Positions 54,767-62,821 of a stretch of 64,000 bases of DNA are shown one piece after another. The stretch is from NCBI RefSeq assembly GCF_000243335.1, contig NZ_JH597773.1, forward strand, positions 1,601,980 through 1,665,979, read 5' to 3'. Numbering within the stretch: position 1 is the stretch's first letter; each line of letters starts with the position of its first letter. Below the pieces are notes generated by a model. That model did not search any database. It saw only the letters and a program-made list of their open reading frames with translations, and was not told where the DNA came from. The DNA comes from Leptonema illini DSM 21528 (GTDB lineage: Bacteria > Spirochaetota > Leptospiria > Leptospirales > Leptonemataceae). Made by a program: the position numbers and the translations under genes.

Positions 54767-55897
54767 CTACTCCTCACTATAAAAAAGCAGCTTGCGGCGC
54801 TTGCGGTCATATAGCCCCGTTACCTTGCGGATGACCGGGCTGCCCGTTCCGTTTTCCGGAGGCATGATCGTTCCGATACCGATGATCCGATAGATCTCGC
54901 CCTCCGTTTTAAGAAGGCCCGTGAATTCGCCGCCGGCACCGGCCAGCTCGCTGTACAGCGAAACGCCTGCCGACGTCGTGCGCTGCAGAGAAGGCAGATG
55001 CTGCAGCTCAGACAGCTCTTTAATATAGCCGCCCTTCTCACGTCTCAGCTTGAAGATCTCAAGCACCGCCTCGCGCGTCATCGAATCGCTGAGGCTCATC
55101 AGCACGTGATAGCGGGCCGCGTTGACGTTAATCTTGCCGGGATCGCCGTCCGGACTTATGTAGGCGGTGAGGTTATTCGCCGGAATCCAGTCCGCCGGCG
55201 TAAGAAGCGACTTCTCGTCTTCGGTCAGGAATTTCAGCTCTTCCTGTTCCTCTTCCCAGTTCGGCGGCGCCTTTGATTCGTAGATCGTCTGCCGGTTGAG
55301 ATCCTTTACGATTGCCATCTCAGAGACCGAAAGAATGAGCCCGTTCTTGATCGTAATGGGCGGCTTCAGATTCTCATAGTAGCTCTTCTCGGCGCCCTGG
55401 CCATCGGTCGTATCGTTCTCGTCGATCCAGTCGACAAGCGAATCGACGGCATCAAGAGGAATGCCGTACTGCGAGAAAAGCCTCTGGAAGATATTGCGAT
55501 ACGTGTCGTCGGGCATATCGTCCAGCGGACGCACGAGCCGGTTAACGTTCAACTTGCCGTCCTCAGGCTGGATGCTGTATTTCACAAAGCATCGACTGCA
55601 TTCGTCGCTGACCTGAAGGTCGGGCGGATCAAGGGCAAGCCCTGACTGAAAGAGATACTCTTCGGGTACGTTTTTAAGAGCGCCGAGGCCGGCCTGAAAA
55701 CCGGCAAGGGCAAGCTGCCGCGCTTTGAGGCCTTCGGTGCCCATGCGCGCCGCCGCCCATTCATCGTGTGCATCGGAATAGAACTTCACGGCAATGGTAA
55801 AGGCGGCCACCCCCATCGCAAAGACGACAAGGATGACGACCGCTCCGCGGCGGCCCTTCTTCTTCCAGCGACGCCACACCTTCAGCAAACGCTCCAC
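54767..55897 (-). CDS. gspK: Type II secretion minor pseudopilin GspK
   Basis: A 376-residue pseudopilin at the tip of the type II secretion pseudopilus. The N-terminus has a basic stretch and KKGRRGAVVILVVFAMGVAAF, a prepilin-type signal in which Gly precedes the cleavage. There is no Glu at position 5, as is normal for GspK. The large insert domain includes KLNVNRLVRPLDD near 117 and GKINVNAARYHVLMSL near 255, typical of the GspK alpha-helical region. The start is GTG without clear ribosome-binding site. Other gsp genes (C-J) are not upstream. Confidence 0.85.
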   Translation of the reverse strand: MERLLKVWRRWKKKGRRGAVVILVVFAMGVAAFTIAVKFYSDAHDEWAAARMGTEGLKARQLALAGFQAGLGALKNVPEEYLFQSGLALDPPDLQVSDECSRCFVKYSIQPEDGKLNVNRLVRPLDDMPDDTYRNIFQRLFSQYGIPLDAVDSLVDWIDENDTTDGQGAEKSYYENLKPPITIKNGLILSVSEMAIVKDLNRQTIYESKAPPNWEEEQEELKFLTEDEKSLLTPADWIPANNLTAYISPDGDPGKINVNAARYHVLMSLSDSMTREAVLEIFKLRREKGGYIKELSELQHLPSLQRTTSAGVSLYSELAGAGGEFTGLLKTEGEIYRIIGIGTIMPPENGTGSPVIRKVTGLYDRKRRKLLFYSEE

Positions 55898-55946
55898 GTC
55901 GTCATTCGCACATACGCTCCGTGATCAGCAAGCGAAAAGAGCAGAA

Positions 55947-56936
55947 TCAGGGCGCCATGCGCACAAGCAGATTGCCACGCTTGCGTCCCGTGTCGACGTA
56001 CCGGTGCGCCTCGACGATATCATGCGCATCAACGATACGATCAATGACGGCCTTGAAGTCGCCGCTCTGCATCTTCGCGAGAATCAGCTTCAGATCTTCA
56101 AGTTTTTCGGGTGCCGGACGAAGCCCCGTCGCCGCAATCTTCACTTTCTTTTTCGAGAAAAGAGACGTAAATAAAACAGCCGGAAAGACCGAGAAATCGA
56201 ACGCCGCTTCAAGTAAGACGCCGTTCTCGGTTAACACGTTTTTACATTTGCCGAAGCAGAGATTGCCCACCGTATCAAAGATAACGTCGTATCGCCTGTC
56301 GGACTTTGTGAAATCGGCCGTGCGATAGTCGAGAACGTGATCCGCTCCGATCGATTTCACAAGCGCATGGTTCGCCTCGCTGCAAACCGCCGTCACCTCC
56401 GCTCCGAGCATACGAGCGACCTGCACGGCTGCCGAGCCCACAGAGCCCGAGGCGCCGTTGATCAGGATCTTCTGCCCGGCCTTCAGACATCCGACGTCTC
56501 TTAAAAACGGAAGCGACGTTAAGAAGCCATCGAGACAGGCAACGGCATCTTCAAAGGCAATCGAATCGGGAAGCGGCAGAAGCACGGCCGTATCGGGCAG
56601 AACGATATACTGCGCATGTGCGCCAAATTCAGGACCGGTAATGCCGAAGACGCGATCCCCCTCTTTAAAACGCTCGCTTCGCGAACCGACGACCGTGCCG
56701 GCAAGCTCTTCGCCCAGCACCTGCATCTTCGGGCGAAAGAGCCCTGTAAAAAGACGCGCCATCATATCGCCACGCCGAAAGACCGCCTCTGTGGCCGTAA
56801 CCGTGCTGTAGTGCACGCGGATCAAGACCTCGCCGCCTTTCTCGTCCGCCTTCTTTTCACTCAGAACAGGCACCGGCCGATCCTCGACGCCATAGACTTC
56901 GGGGCCTCCGTATGTTTTATAGGCCAGCACCTTCAT
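55947..56936 (-). CDS. NAD(P)H-dependent MDR oxidoreductase (quinone-reductase-like)
   Basis: The start at 56936 is chosen because GAGGGG lies 6 bases upstream and it gives MKVLAYKTYGGPEVYG, the family N-terminus. The ATG at 56999 would be leaderless relative to the promoter. The 329-residue enzyme is of the zinc-independent medium-chain dehydrogenase family: GEELAGTVVG near 62, ILINGASGSVGSAAVQVARMLGA near 135 (NADPH Rossmann) and VVxG-like end. It probably reduces quinones or enones in detoxification. It is divergent from a TetR regulator that likely controls it (see operator). Confidence 0.88.
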   Translation of the reverse strand: MKVLAYKTYGGPEVYGVEDRPVPVLSEKKADEKGGEVLIRVHYSTVTATEAVFRRGDMMARLFTGLFRPKMQVLGEELAGTVVGSRSERFKEGDRVFGITGPEFGAHAQYIVLPDTAVLLPLPDSIAFEDAVACLDGFLTSLPFLRDVGCLKAGQKILINGASGSVGSAAVQVARMLGAEVTAVCSEANHALVKSIGADHVLDYRTADFTKSDRRYDVIFDTVGNLCFGKCKNVLTENGVLLEAAFDFSVFPAVLFTSLFSKKKVKIAATGLRPAPEKLEDLKLILAKMQSGDFKAVIDRIVDAHDIVEAHRYVDTGRKRGNLLVRMAP

Positions 56937-56992
56937 AGTCTGCCCCTCGGTGAGCGGATTCATCTCTTTTGCTTTCTTAACTTCTTTTGTGT

Positions 56993-57021
56993 TTGACATA
57001 CAGACAGCATAGGCTTACACT
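56993..57021 (+). promoter_or_regulatory. Promoter of the TetR gene
   Basis: TTGACA at 56993-56998, 17-base spacer and TACACT at 57016-57021 form a promoter reading into the TetR gene at 57044. Its -10 lies inside the operator at 57012-57028. Confidence 0.6.
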
Positions 57022-57034
57022 GTAAGCCAGTCAA
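57006..57034 (-). promoter_or_regulatory. Promoter of the MDR oxidoreductase gene
   Basis: On the minus strand TTGACT (57029-57034), an exact 17-base spacer and TATGCT (57006-57011) form a near-consensus promoter. The spacer is precisely the palindromic operator. The transcript would begin near 56999 and carry a leader of about 63 bases to the ATG at 56936. Confidence 0.75.
57012..57028. promoter_or_regulatory. TetR-type operator, 17-bp perfect palindrome
   Basis: GGCTTACA-C-TGTAAGCC is a perfect inverted repeat with 8-base arms. It lies between the divergent MDR and TetR genes and fills the spacer of one promoter while covering the -10 box of the other. A dimer of the adjacent TetR protein is the expected ligand. 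Confidence 0.75.
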
Positions 57035-57043
57035 CCGGAAAAG

Positions 57044-57850
57044 ATGAAAGCGAAGAAGAAAACCAATCCGACATCAACAACACGGCCCGAGAAATCCGCT
57101 AAAAAAGGAAGCAGCCGTCAGATTGAAAGGCACCCCGGAAAGGAAGCAAGGCGTCTTCCTTTAAGTAGAGAACGCATCTTGCTGGCCGCACTATCCATTG
57201 CCGACACAGAAGGGCTGGATGCGCTCTCGATGCGACGTATTGCCGCTGCTTTAAAAGTGGAGGCCATGTCGCTCTACAAGCACATCGCCGATAAAGAGCA
57301 ACTTCTCGATGGACTTGTGGATCTCGTTCTTGAAAAGATTGAGATCCCTTCGTTAGACGGAACGGGACTCACATGGCAACAGGCGATGACCATTCGAGCG
57401 CACTCCGCCCGTCGGGCCTTCAGCGCTCATCCCTGGGCCGTCGCTGTGTTTGAATCGCGCAAACGTCCGTCTGAAACGCGCATCCGTTACGGAGACGGAG
57501 TCCTTCGCATCCTGCGTCAGGCCGGATTCTCGGTAGTGATGGCCTACAGGGCCTTTCTTTTACTCGACAGCTACATCTATGGCTTCCTCTCTCAGGAGCT
57601 GAACTGGGCCATCGACGAAGATCAGATCCCCGAGCTGGCTCGCACCATGATGCCATTTCTCGAACAGGCGCCCTATTTCAAAGAGGTTATGCAACATGCG
57701 ATGAGCACGACATCACAGAATCAGTTCGATCGCGAGTTTGAATTCGGATTGCAGATGATACTGAGCAGCCTTGAATCCTACAGGCATGATCCGGGTCCGA
57801 AAGCGTTTAAAAGCGGATTGCTGTTCTTTCCCGTCGGGGGCTTTTTCTAA
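57044..57850 (+). CDS. TetR-family repressor
   Basis: A 268-residue regulator. A basic, Lys-rich N-terminal tail (residues 1-43) precedes the DNA-binding domain: RERILLAALSIADTEGLDALSMRRIAAALKVEAMSLYKHIADKEQLLDGLVD near 44-95, the TetR helix-turn-helix with the typical Tyr-Lys-His. The C-terminal ligand domain is helical and of the TetR_C type. It probably represses itself and the divergent oxidoreductase through the 17-bp palindrome and releases upon binding an electrophile or quinone. GGAA precedes the start. Confidence 0.92.
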   Translation: MKAKKKTNPTSTTRPEKSAKKGSSRQIERHPGKEARRLPLSRERILLAALSIADTEGLDALSMRRIAAALKVEAMSLYKHIADKEQLLDGLVDLVLEKIEIPSLDGTGLTWQQAMTIRAHSARRAFSAHPWAVAVFESRKRPSETRIRYGDGVLRILRQAGFSVVMAYRAFLLLDSYIYGFLSQELNWAIDEDQIPELARTMMPFLEQAPYFKEVMQHAMSTTSQNQFDREFEFGLQMILSSLESYRHDPGPKAFKSGLLFFPVGGFF

Positions 57851-57925
57851 CGGAAGAACTTCACCGCAGAGGCCGCGGAGGGCTCAGAGAAGATCACAAT
57901 CAGATTTCAATAACGAGAAGTAATT

Positions 57926-58093
57926 AGAATTTGTTGTCCACGAAAGGCACGAAAGACACGAACCTTGAATACAGGCATTTCTCCGGCCTTGCCTGAGCCT
58001 TATCCCGTGAACGCAACCCAAAAGAATTTAAGCCTTCGTCGACCACGGTCTTCTTTCGCGCTTTTCGTGTTTTTCGTGGACTAAAAGGATTTC
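57926..58093. repeat. Direct repeat with inverted ends, copy A
   Basis: A 168-bp element. The ends are GTCCACGAAAGGCACGAAAG (57936-57955) and the inverted CTTTTCGTGTTTTTCGTGGAC (58061-58081), matching at 17 of 20. It is an imperfect direct copy of 58212-58378. Confidence 0.65.
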
Positions 58094-58211
58094 AAACAAC
58101 GATAGGATTCTTGATGCCGGCAATATAACGACATGGTATGCACGAATCGAGGTTTCGGCTATCGGCCTTTCGATTTCGCGTTTATGCAACCGGAGCTTGA
58201 GGCTCTCGTTA

Positions 58212-58378
58212 AGAATTTGTTGACCGCGAAAAGCGCGAAAGACGCGAACCTCGAATACGGCATTGCAACGGCCTTACCTGAACCTTATCCCGTAAGCTCA
58301 GAACAAAAGAATACAAAACTTCGTTGGCCACGGTCATCTCTCGCGCTTTTCGTGTTTTTCGTGGACTAATAGGATTTC
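58212..58378. repeat. Direct repeat with inverted ends, copy B
   Basis: A 167-bp imperfect copy of 57926-58093, same orientation, 286 bases downstream. It ends in TTTTCGTGTTTTTCGTGGAC, identical to copy A, while the left end is changed to GACCGCGAAAAGCGCGAAAG. Confidence 0.65.
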
Positions 58379-58491
58379 GGATTATTAAGCAAGACGCCGG
58401 GAAAAACCGCTTGTCGTCTGGCTGCCTGCTTCCCTCGTTACAGAAGAGCTGCTTTGATTGCCTTAAATCGGCCTCGAAAAAAGGTGTGCCT

Positions 58492-59298
58492 ATGAGCCGT
58501 AAACTGCGTTTTCCAAAAGACTGGATTGAAAGAAAACAGCAGAAAGAGAAGATCAGCGTCCTGACCTGCTACGATGCCACATCGGCGGTGCTCGTTGAAC
58601 GGGCCGGCGTCGATGCGATCCTTGTAGGAGATACGATGGGCATGGTCCTTCAGGGCCATAGCTCGACGATGCCGGTGAAGCTCGATCATATCATCTACCA
58701 CGGACAGTGTGTGCGTCGCGGCGCTCCCGGCACCTTCCTCATTGTCGATATGCCCTTTGGTACCTATCATGCTTCCGTCGAACAGGGCGTGAACAATGCC
58801 ATGCGTCTGATCCAGGAAACGGAGGCGCAGGCCGTAAAGCTTGAAGGCGCCGACGAAGATACGTTGAAGATCATTCGCAAGATCGTAGCCGGAGGCGCTC
58901 CGGTGATGGGCCATATCGGATTCACCCCGCAGAGCTATTTAAGCCTGGGCGGTTTTCGCATCCAGGGCAAGTCGAACGATGCCGCCGATGCGCTGATCGA
59001 ACAGGCCAAGGCTCTGCAAAGCGCCGGATGTTTCTCTATCGTTCTCGAACTCATGCCAACTGACGTATCCCGTCGTATCAGTGAAGCCGTGCAGATTCCA
59101 ACCATAGGCATCGGCGCCGGTATTCACTGCGACGGCCAGGTCCAGGTCTTTCAGGACCTGCTTGGCCTGCTGCCGGACTTTGCTCCGAAGCATGCTCGCA
59201 AATACGATCAGGCAGCGGAACGCTGGATAACGGCCATCGGCCAGTATGATAACGATGTGAAGTCGGGGAGTTTTCCGGGGCCCGAGAATTCTCACTAA
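58492..59298 (+). CDS. panB: Ketopantoate hydroxymethyltransferase (PanB)
   Basis: This enzyme transfers a hydroxymethyl group from methylene-tetrahydrofolate to alpha-ketoisovalerate in pantothenate and CoA synthesis. The ATG at 58492, preceded by AAGGTG 5 bases upstream, gives MSRKLRFPKDWIERKQQKEK, 268 residues, the usual length; the frame opening at 58324 runs through repeat B. VLVGDTMGMVLQGHSST near 43 binds metal and product, and KLEGADE near 118 and GHIGFTPQS near 141 are signature. It is a single gene. Confidence 0.95.
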   Translation: MSRKLRFPKDWIERKQQKEKISVLTCYDATSAVLVERAGVDAILVGDTMGMVLQGHSSTMPVKLDHIIYHGQCVRRGAPGTFLIVDMPFGTYHASVEQGVNNAMRLIQETEAQAVKLEGADEDTLKIIRKIVAGGAPVMGHIGFTPQSYLSLGGFRIQGKSNDAADALIEQAKALQSAGCFSIVLELMPTDVSRRISEAVQIPTIGIGAGIHCDGQVQVFQDLLGLLPDFAPKHARKYDQAAERWITAIGQYDNDVKSGSFPGPENSH

Positions 59299-59401
59299 GC
59301 CCTGGCCGCACCCACCCTCACCCCGCGGGTGGCACAAGCCACACCTGCGCCCACCCTCACCACGCGGGTGGTGCCTTGTTGATTGGGTAAGCACCAGGCC
59401 T

Positions 59402-59640
59402 GGTTCGGGCGGGCGCAGGTGTGGTGGGAGGGGCTGGAAGCGAGCGACGGGAAGGCTTCTTAATCACCTATCTGTTTAAGAACTCGATTGGACGAAAGGC
59501 CAGGTTGAGTGCCAGGCAGGGATTCGGGAGGGTGCGGCCGGGGCGGTGGGGGTTGGAAGCGAGCGGCGGGAAGGCTTCTTAATTTCCTGGCATTTTAAGA
59601 ACTCGAATGGACGAAAGGCCAATCGGCAATTCAATCCACT
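59402..59640. repeat. Tandem repeat of about 119 bases, two copies
   Basis: 59402-59520 and 59521-59640 are imperfect tandem copies. Shared blocks include TGGAAGCGAGCG, GGGAAGGCTTCTTAAT, TTTAAGAACTCGA and GGACGAAAGGCCA. A related but diverged block is at 60323-60398, beyond the next gene. Confidence 0.7.
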
Positions 59641-59666
59641 CAGCTGGAAAAACCTATAGATTCTGT

Positions 59667-59696
59667 TTGACATATCTCTGACGCCAAACTTATGTA
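59667..59696 (+). promoter_or_regulatory. Promoter of the small lipoprotein gene
   Basis: TTGACA at 59667-59672 and TATGTA at 59691-59696, 18 bases apart, stand directly ahead of the gene. The leader would be very short. Confidence 0.5.
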
Positions 59697-59714
59697 TTCT
59701 GTATGATACCAACA

Positions 59715-60206
59715 ATGAAGAAAAGAATCACTATTCTTGGATTAATTGTTCTTGCTTCTCTAACAGGCTGTGTTAGCGCAGCAAGAACGCACTTTACTGC
59801 AGGTGAAGACGAGGATTCTAAGGTAGTGCGTTACGTTATTTCGCCCGGTCTTGGTGTTATAGGTGTGGATGGAGAAGAAATTCCGCCAATGAAGCAAGTG
59901 GCCTTCGATAATCGCGGAGGGGGTCTCCTGAACAAGGTCTTCAATCTGAACCCCGGAAAACATGAACTTAAAATCGTGTTTCGGTCTGATACTTACGAAG
60001 CAAAAAATTCCATTCCGTTAACGGTCGACCATCAGGCCGGCCAGGTTGTATTTCTCTGTTATGATATAAATCGAACAGCTTTTCAATGGAAGCCACGTAC
60101 ACTCGTTGCATCGCCCGATCAGATTACCGTTGAACATGGAATCGGACTGGGCATACTGCACATTTATCTAACGGAAGCAAAGGATCGAAACGATTGCTAT
60201 GAGTAA
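59715..60206 (+). CDS. Small lipoprotein of unknown function
   Basis: A 163-residue lipoprotein, with MKKRITILGLIVLASLTGC as signal and lipobox LTGC (Cys19). The ATG at 59715 is preferred over 59703 because it begins the typical signal sequence; neither has a good ribosome-binding site. The mature protein is beta-rich with KVFNLNPGKHELKIVFRSDTYE near 85, a PEGA-like or carbohydrate-binding-like segment. I do not recognise a family. It stands alone between repeat-rich regions with a promoter of its own. Confidence 0.75.
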   Translation: MKKRITILGLIVLASLTGCVSAARTHFTAGEDEDSKVVRYVISPGLGVIGVDGEEIPPMKQVAFDNRGGGLLNKVFNLNPGKHELKIVFRSDTYEAKNSIPLTVDHQAGQVVFLCYDINRTAFQWKPRTLVASPDQITVEHGIGLGILHIYLTEAKDRNDCYE

Positions 60207-60842
60207 TAACGAGCAATAAAGTGGCAACCGTTCTGCTTAAATCTCCCCGTTCTTTCCAACCCGACTAGCCGCTCCTACAGCGATTTTCAGTGGACGGCTC
60301 GCTGGATAGCATCGGGCCGGTCGGGTTCGGGAGGCGCGATTCTGGAAGGCTTCTTACTCCCTGACATCTTAAGAACTCGATTCGCCATAGCGCCAGCCTG
60401 TCCGCTCCCTCAGCGTAGCGTAGCAGGAGTGCGGATCGGCGCCGATTGACGCAGCCTGGGCCCTATGGGTCGAGCGCGTCACTCGTCGCATGCTGAGGGG
60501 CGGATGGGCCCCGAGCAGAGAGCAAACGGGCACTAAATCCTGAGCATTCCGATAGGACCGTAAACGCCGGGATTCGACTAACGGGGTTACCGATCAAGAG
60601 CAGAATCTTTACCCAATCCAGCTAAAAGAAAATTCCGGATTGACAATGTTTACAGATAAGTTTAGTGTTCGCGTCAATAGAGACGTGCAGGCTGAGGTTT
60701 GGCGCGAAATCTGGACTAAGCCGCTCCGACTGTGTTCATATACCAAACGGGATATGACGATGGCCGTGAAACGGACGTATGGCAAGATTAATACGCATAC
60801 ATACATTACAAGTTTTTCGCAATTGCTCAATGGGTAAAACAA
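60207..60842. other. Repeat-bearing intergenic region upstream of the OLD gene
   Basis: A 636-base stretch. The diverged third copy of the 59402-type repeat is at 60323-60398. TCCGCTCCCTCAGC (60409-60422) and an inverted partner (60499-60513) enclose about 76 bases and could form a long hairpin. A TTGACA (60640) lies ahead of a weak small open frame. The base composition drops to AT-rich from about 60640 on. Confidence 0.5.
60646..60837 (+). CDS. Doubtful small ORF before the OLD gene
   Basis: A 63-residue frame (MFTDKFSVRVNRDVQAEVWR...) ending 5 bases before the OLD start. It has no motif or good ribosome-binding site and may be chance or a leader peptide. It is listed only because its spacing suggests coupling. 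Confidence 0.25.
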   Translation: MFTDKFSVRVNRDVQAEVWREIWTKPLRLCSYTKRDMTMAVKRTYGKINTHTYITSFSQLLNG

Positions 60843-62600
60843 ATGGCAAAAAGTAAAAAAGAAGATGAATTAATAGATTTACAACCAGACATAAATACGC
60901 CACGGCCCAGACTTCATAAATTAATAATTAAAAATTTTCGCTCAATAGGGACAGACCCCGTTGAAATCGACCTTGATGATATTGTAGTCTTAGTTGGCCC
61001 AAACAATTCAGGTAAAAGCAGCATCTTAAGAGCATATGAAGTCGCAATGTCACAAGGGTCCAATAAAGGAAAACTTTCAATCGATGATTTTCCAAATGGA
61101 GTCGTTGATGAAGATTGTTATCCAGAAATAGAACTACATACAATCGTATTTACGAATGCACCCGGAAAAAAATGGCTTGATGATTTAGGAAATCAAGAAT
61201 ACATCATTCGTGAACGATGGATTTGGAGCAGTCCAAACAAGGACCCCAAAAGGCAAGGCTTCAACATTGAGTTGAATGATTGGGATGAAGAAAAAGTTCC
61301 GTGGGGTGCCCCCAACGTTGCAAATTCAAGACGTCCTTTGCCTCATAGAGTGGATGCGTTTGATACTCCGGATGCTCAAGCCAAATCAATTACAGATTTG
61401 ATTGCTGGTATTCTGAAAGACAAAATTATTGAAATCAAATCAGATCCAAGCCAAGAAATTTCTGATTACGAATTGATTTTAGATAAAATAAGAAATCTTC
61501 AGACGAAAGCTGTGAAAGCCACTGAAAGTGAAATCATTGTAATCGAATCAGAAATCACTAAATACATCGAAAAACTTTTTCCAAACCACCAAGTCAAATT
61601 CGATGCAAAAGCAGAAACGGATATCGAAAAAGCTTATGAACCTTTCAAAAGCAGGACCGAAATGTTAATCGGTCCAAAAGATGGATATTTTTCAAAAATC
61701 GAACACCAAGGAAGTGGTGCACGAAGAACAATATTGTGGGCAACTCTTAAATATATTTCAGAAAATAAAAACGATACAAAAGAAAGACCGCATGTCTTAT
61801 TACTTGATGAACCCGAAATCTGTTTACATCCTTCAGCCATTCGGGAAGCAAGATCTGTTCTTTACGATCTTCCGAAATCAGGAAATTGGCAAGTAATGCT
61901 TACCTCTCATTCTCCAATATTTATCGATCTTTCGAGAGATAATACCACAATTATAAGAGTTTTTCGAGATGAAATGTCTAGCGTTCAAAGCACAACACTC
62001 TACAGACCAAGCAAGGCAAAGCTTTCTCATAATGATTTAACTAATCTCAAATTATTGAATATATGCGATCCATATGTTCATGAATTCTTTTTTGGGGGAA
62101 AACAGATAATTGTCGAAGGTGATACTGAATATACTGCATTTTCAATGATAAAAGAGCAACTCCCTGATGAGTACCTGGATCTTCAAATAATTCGAGCTAG
62201 AGGAAAAGGAATTATACCGTCTGTTGCCAAAGTCCTACTTCAATTTTCAAAAGGGTTTTCCATTTTACATGATACCGATACTCCTAAAACAAAGGACAAT
62301 AAGAACAATCCTGCTTGGGGAATGAATTCGACTATAGGCAATATTCTATCTCTGGAAAATGCATTGGGCCGGGTTCATTTATTGGCATGCAAAACCAATT
62401 TCGAATCTGCAATTTTTGGCGAAGAGATTAAAAATGAAAAGCCATACAATGCATTAATACGAATAAGATCTGATCAGGCGATATTTGAAAAAGTAAAATT
62501 ACTACTTGACGCACTGATTGACAATAATGTCACCCCACCATCGAATATAATCCGCTGGAACTCTATTGCTGATTTAGAATCCCAATGTGGATTAAAATAA
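60843..62600 (+). CDS. OLD-type AAA ATPase with TOPRIM nuclease domain (possible phage defence)
   Basis: A 585-residue protein. The N-terminal ABC-type ATPase has a Walker A motif GPNNSGKSS near 57, a signature-like GSGARRTI near 283 and Walker B LLLDEPEICLHPSA near 319 with a following TSHSPIF (His switch). The C-terminal TOPRIM domain has the Glu of IVEGDTEYTAF near 425 and the Asp pair HDTDTP near 477. This is the OLD (overcoming lysogenization defect) layout. OLD proteins of class 1 act alone and class 2 (Gabija) need a UvrD-like partner, and none follows here. The gene is clearly AT-rich compared with all neighbours, so it was probably acquired by transfer. Confidence 0.85.
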   Translation: MAKSKKEDELIDLQPDINTPRPRLHKLIIKNFRSIGTDPVEIDLDDIVVLVGPNNSGKSSILRAYEVAMSQGSNKGKLSIDDFPNGVVDEDCYPEIELHTIVFTNAPGKKWLDDLGNQEYIIRERWIWSSPNKDPKRQGFNIELNDWDEEKVPWGAPNVANSRRPLPHRVDAFDTPDAQAKSITDLIAGILKDKIIEIKSDPSQEISDYELILDKIRNLQTKAVKATESEIIVIESEITKYIEKLFPNHQVKFDAKAETDIEKAYEPFKSRTEMLIGPKDGYFSKIEHQGSGARRTILWATLKYISENKNDTKERPHVLLLDEPEICLHPSAIREARSVLYDLPKSGNWQVMLTSHSPIFIDLSRDNTTIIRVFRDEMSSVQSTTLYRPSKAKLSHNDLTNLKLLNICDPYVHEFFFGGKQIIVEGDTEYTAFSMIKEQLPDEYLDLQIIRARGKGIIPSVAKVLLQFSKGFSILHDTDTPKTKDNKNNPAWGMNSTIGNILSLENALGRVHLLACKTNFESAIFGEEIKNEKPYNALIRIRSDQAIFEKVKLLLDALIDNNVTPPSNIIRWNSIADLESQCGLK

Positions 62601-62821
62601 TGTGCCACTGCGATAACTGCATTTTTACTGCCGCGGGCACCTTCAGTCCCATATCGCCCTCTCCCTTCGGTCGCCTTATAAACGCCGAACTATTTGGGGC
62701 GTTATAATAGGTTCCGCTATGGCGTCGGGCTTCGGCAAATTGTCCTGCCTCCGCTGGCCATCTTCGTGAAACCTATTTCGTTCGCCAAAAAGCCGCCCTG
62801 CAGACACTTTTAAACCTATTT
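62601..62821. other. Intergenic region with attC-like inverted repeat
   Basis: A 221-base gap after the OLD gene. CCTTATAAACGCC (62674-62686) and GGCGTTATAATAGG (62698-62711) form an imperfect inverted repeat. The remainder is GC-rich, without a gene. Confidence 0.45.

Larger units (their letters stand above)
57851..58491. other. Intergenic region with a repeated 168-bp element
   Basis: A 641-base stretch between the TetR and panB genes. It holds two copies of a repeat with inverted ends (57926-58093 and 58212-58378), preceded by an ACCGCAGAGGCCGCGGAGG phrase near 57863. No convincing gene is seen; short open frames there lie within the repeats. Confidence 0.6.
59299..59702. other. Repeat-rich intergenic region before a lipoprotein gene
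   Basis: A 404-base GC-rich stretch without a gene. It contains two ACCCACCCTCACC-type copies (59305-59336, 59349-59373), a 14-bp perfect inverted repeat (59339-59352 and 59411-59424), a tandem 119-base repeat (59402-59640) and the promoter of the lipoprotein. Confidence 0.65.

Noticed and set aside
55780..55897. Missing Glu at position 5 of the GspK prepilin signal as a defect
   Set aside because: GspK proteins normally lack this Glu; it marks the tip pseudopilin.
59305..59373. Two similar GC-rich units, looked at as a CRISPR start
   Set aside because: Only two imperfect copies, no spacer regularity and no cas genes.
60609..60842. 77-codon minus-strand frame before the OLD gene
   Set aside because: No motif and no ribosome-binding site; it overlaps the likely leader of the OLD gene.
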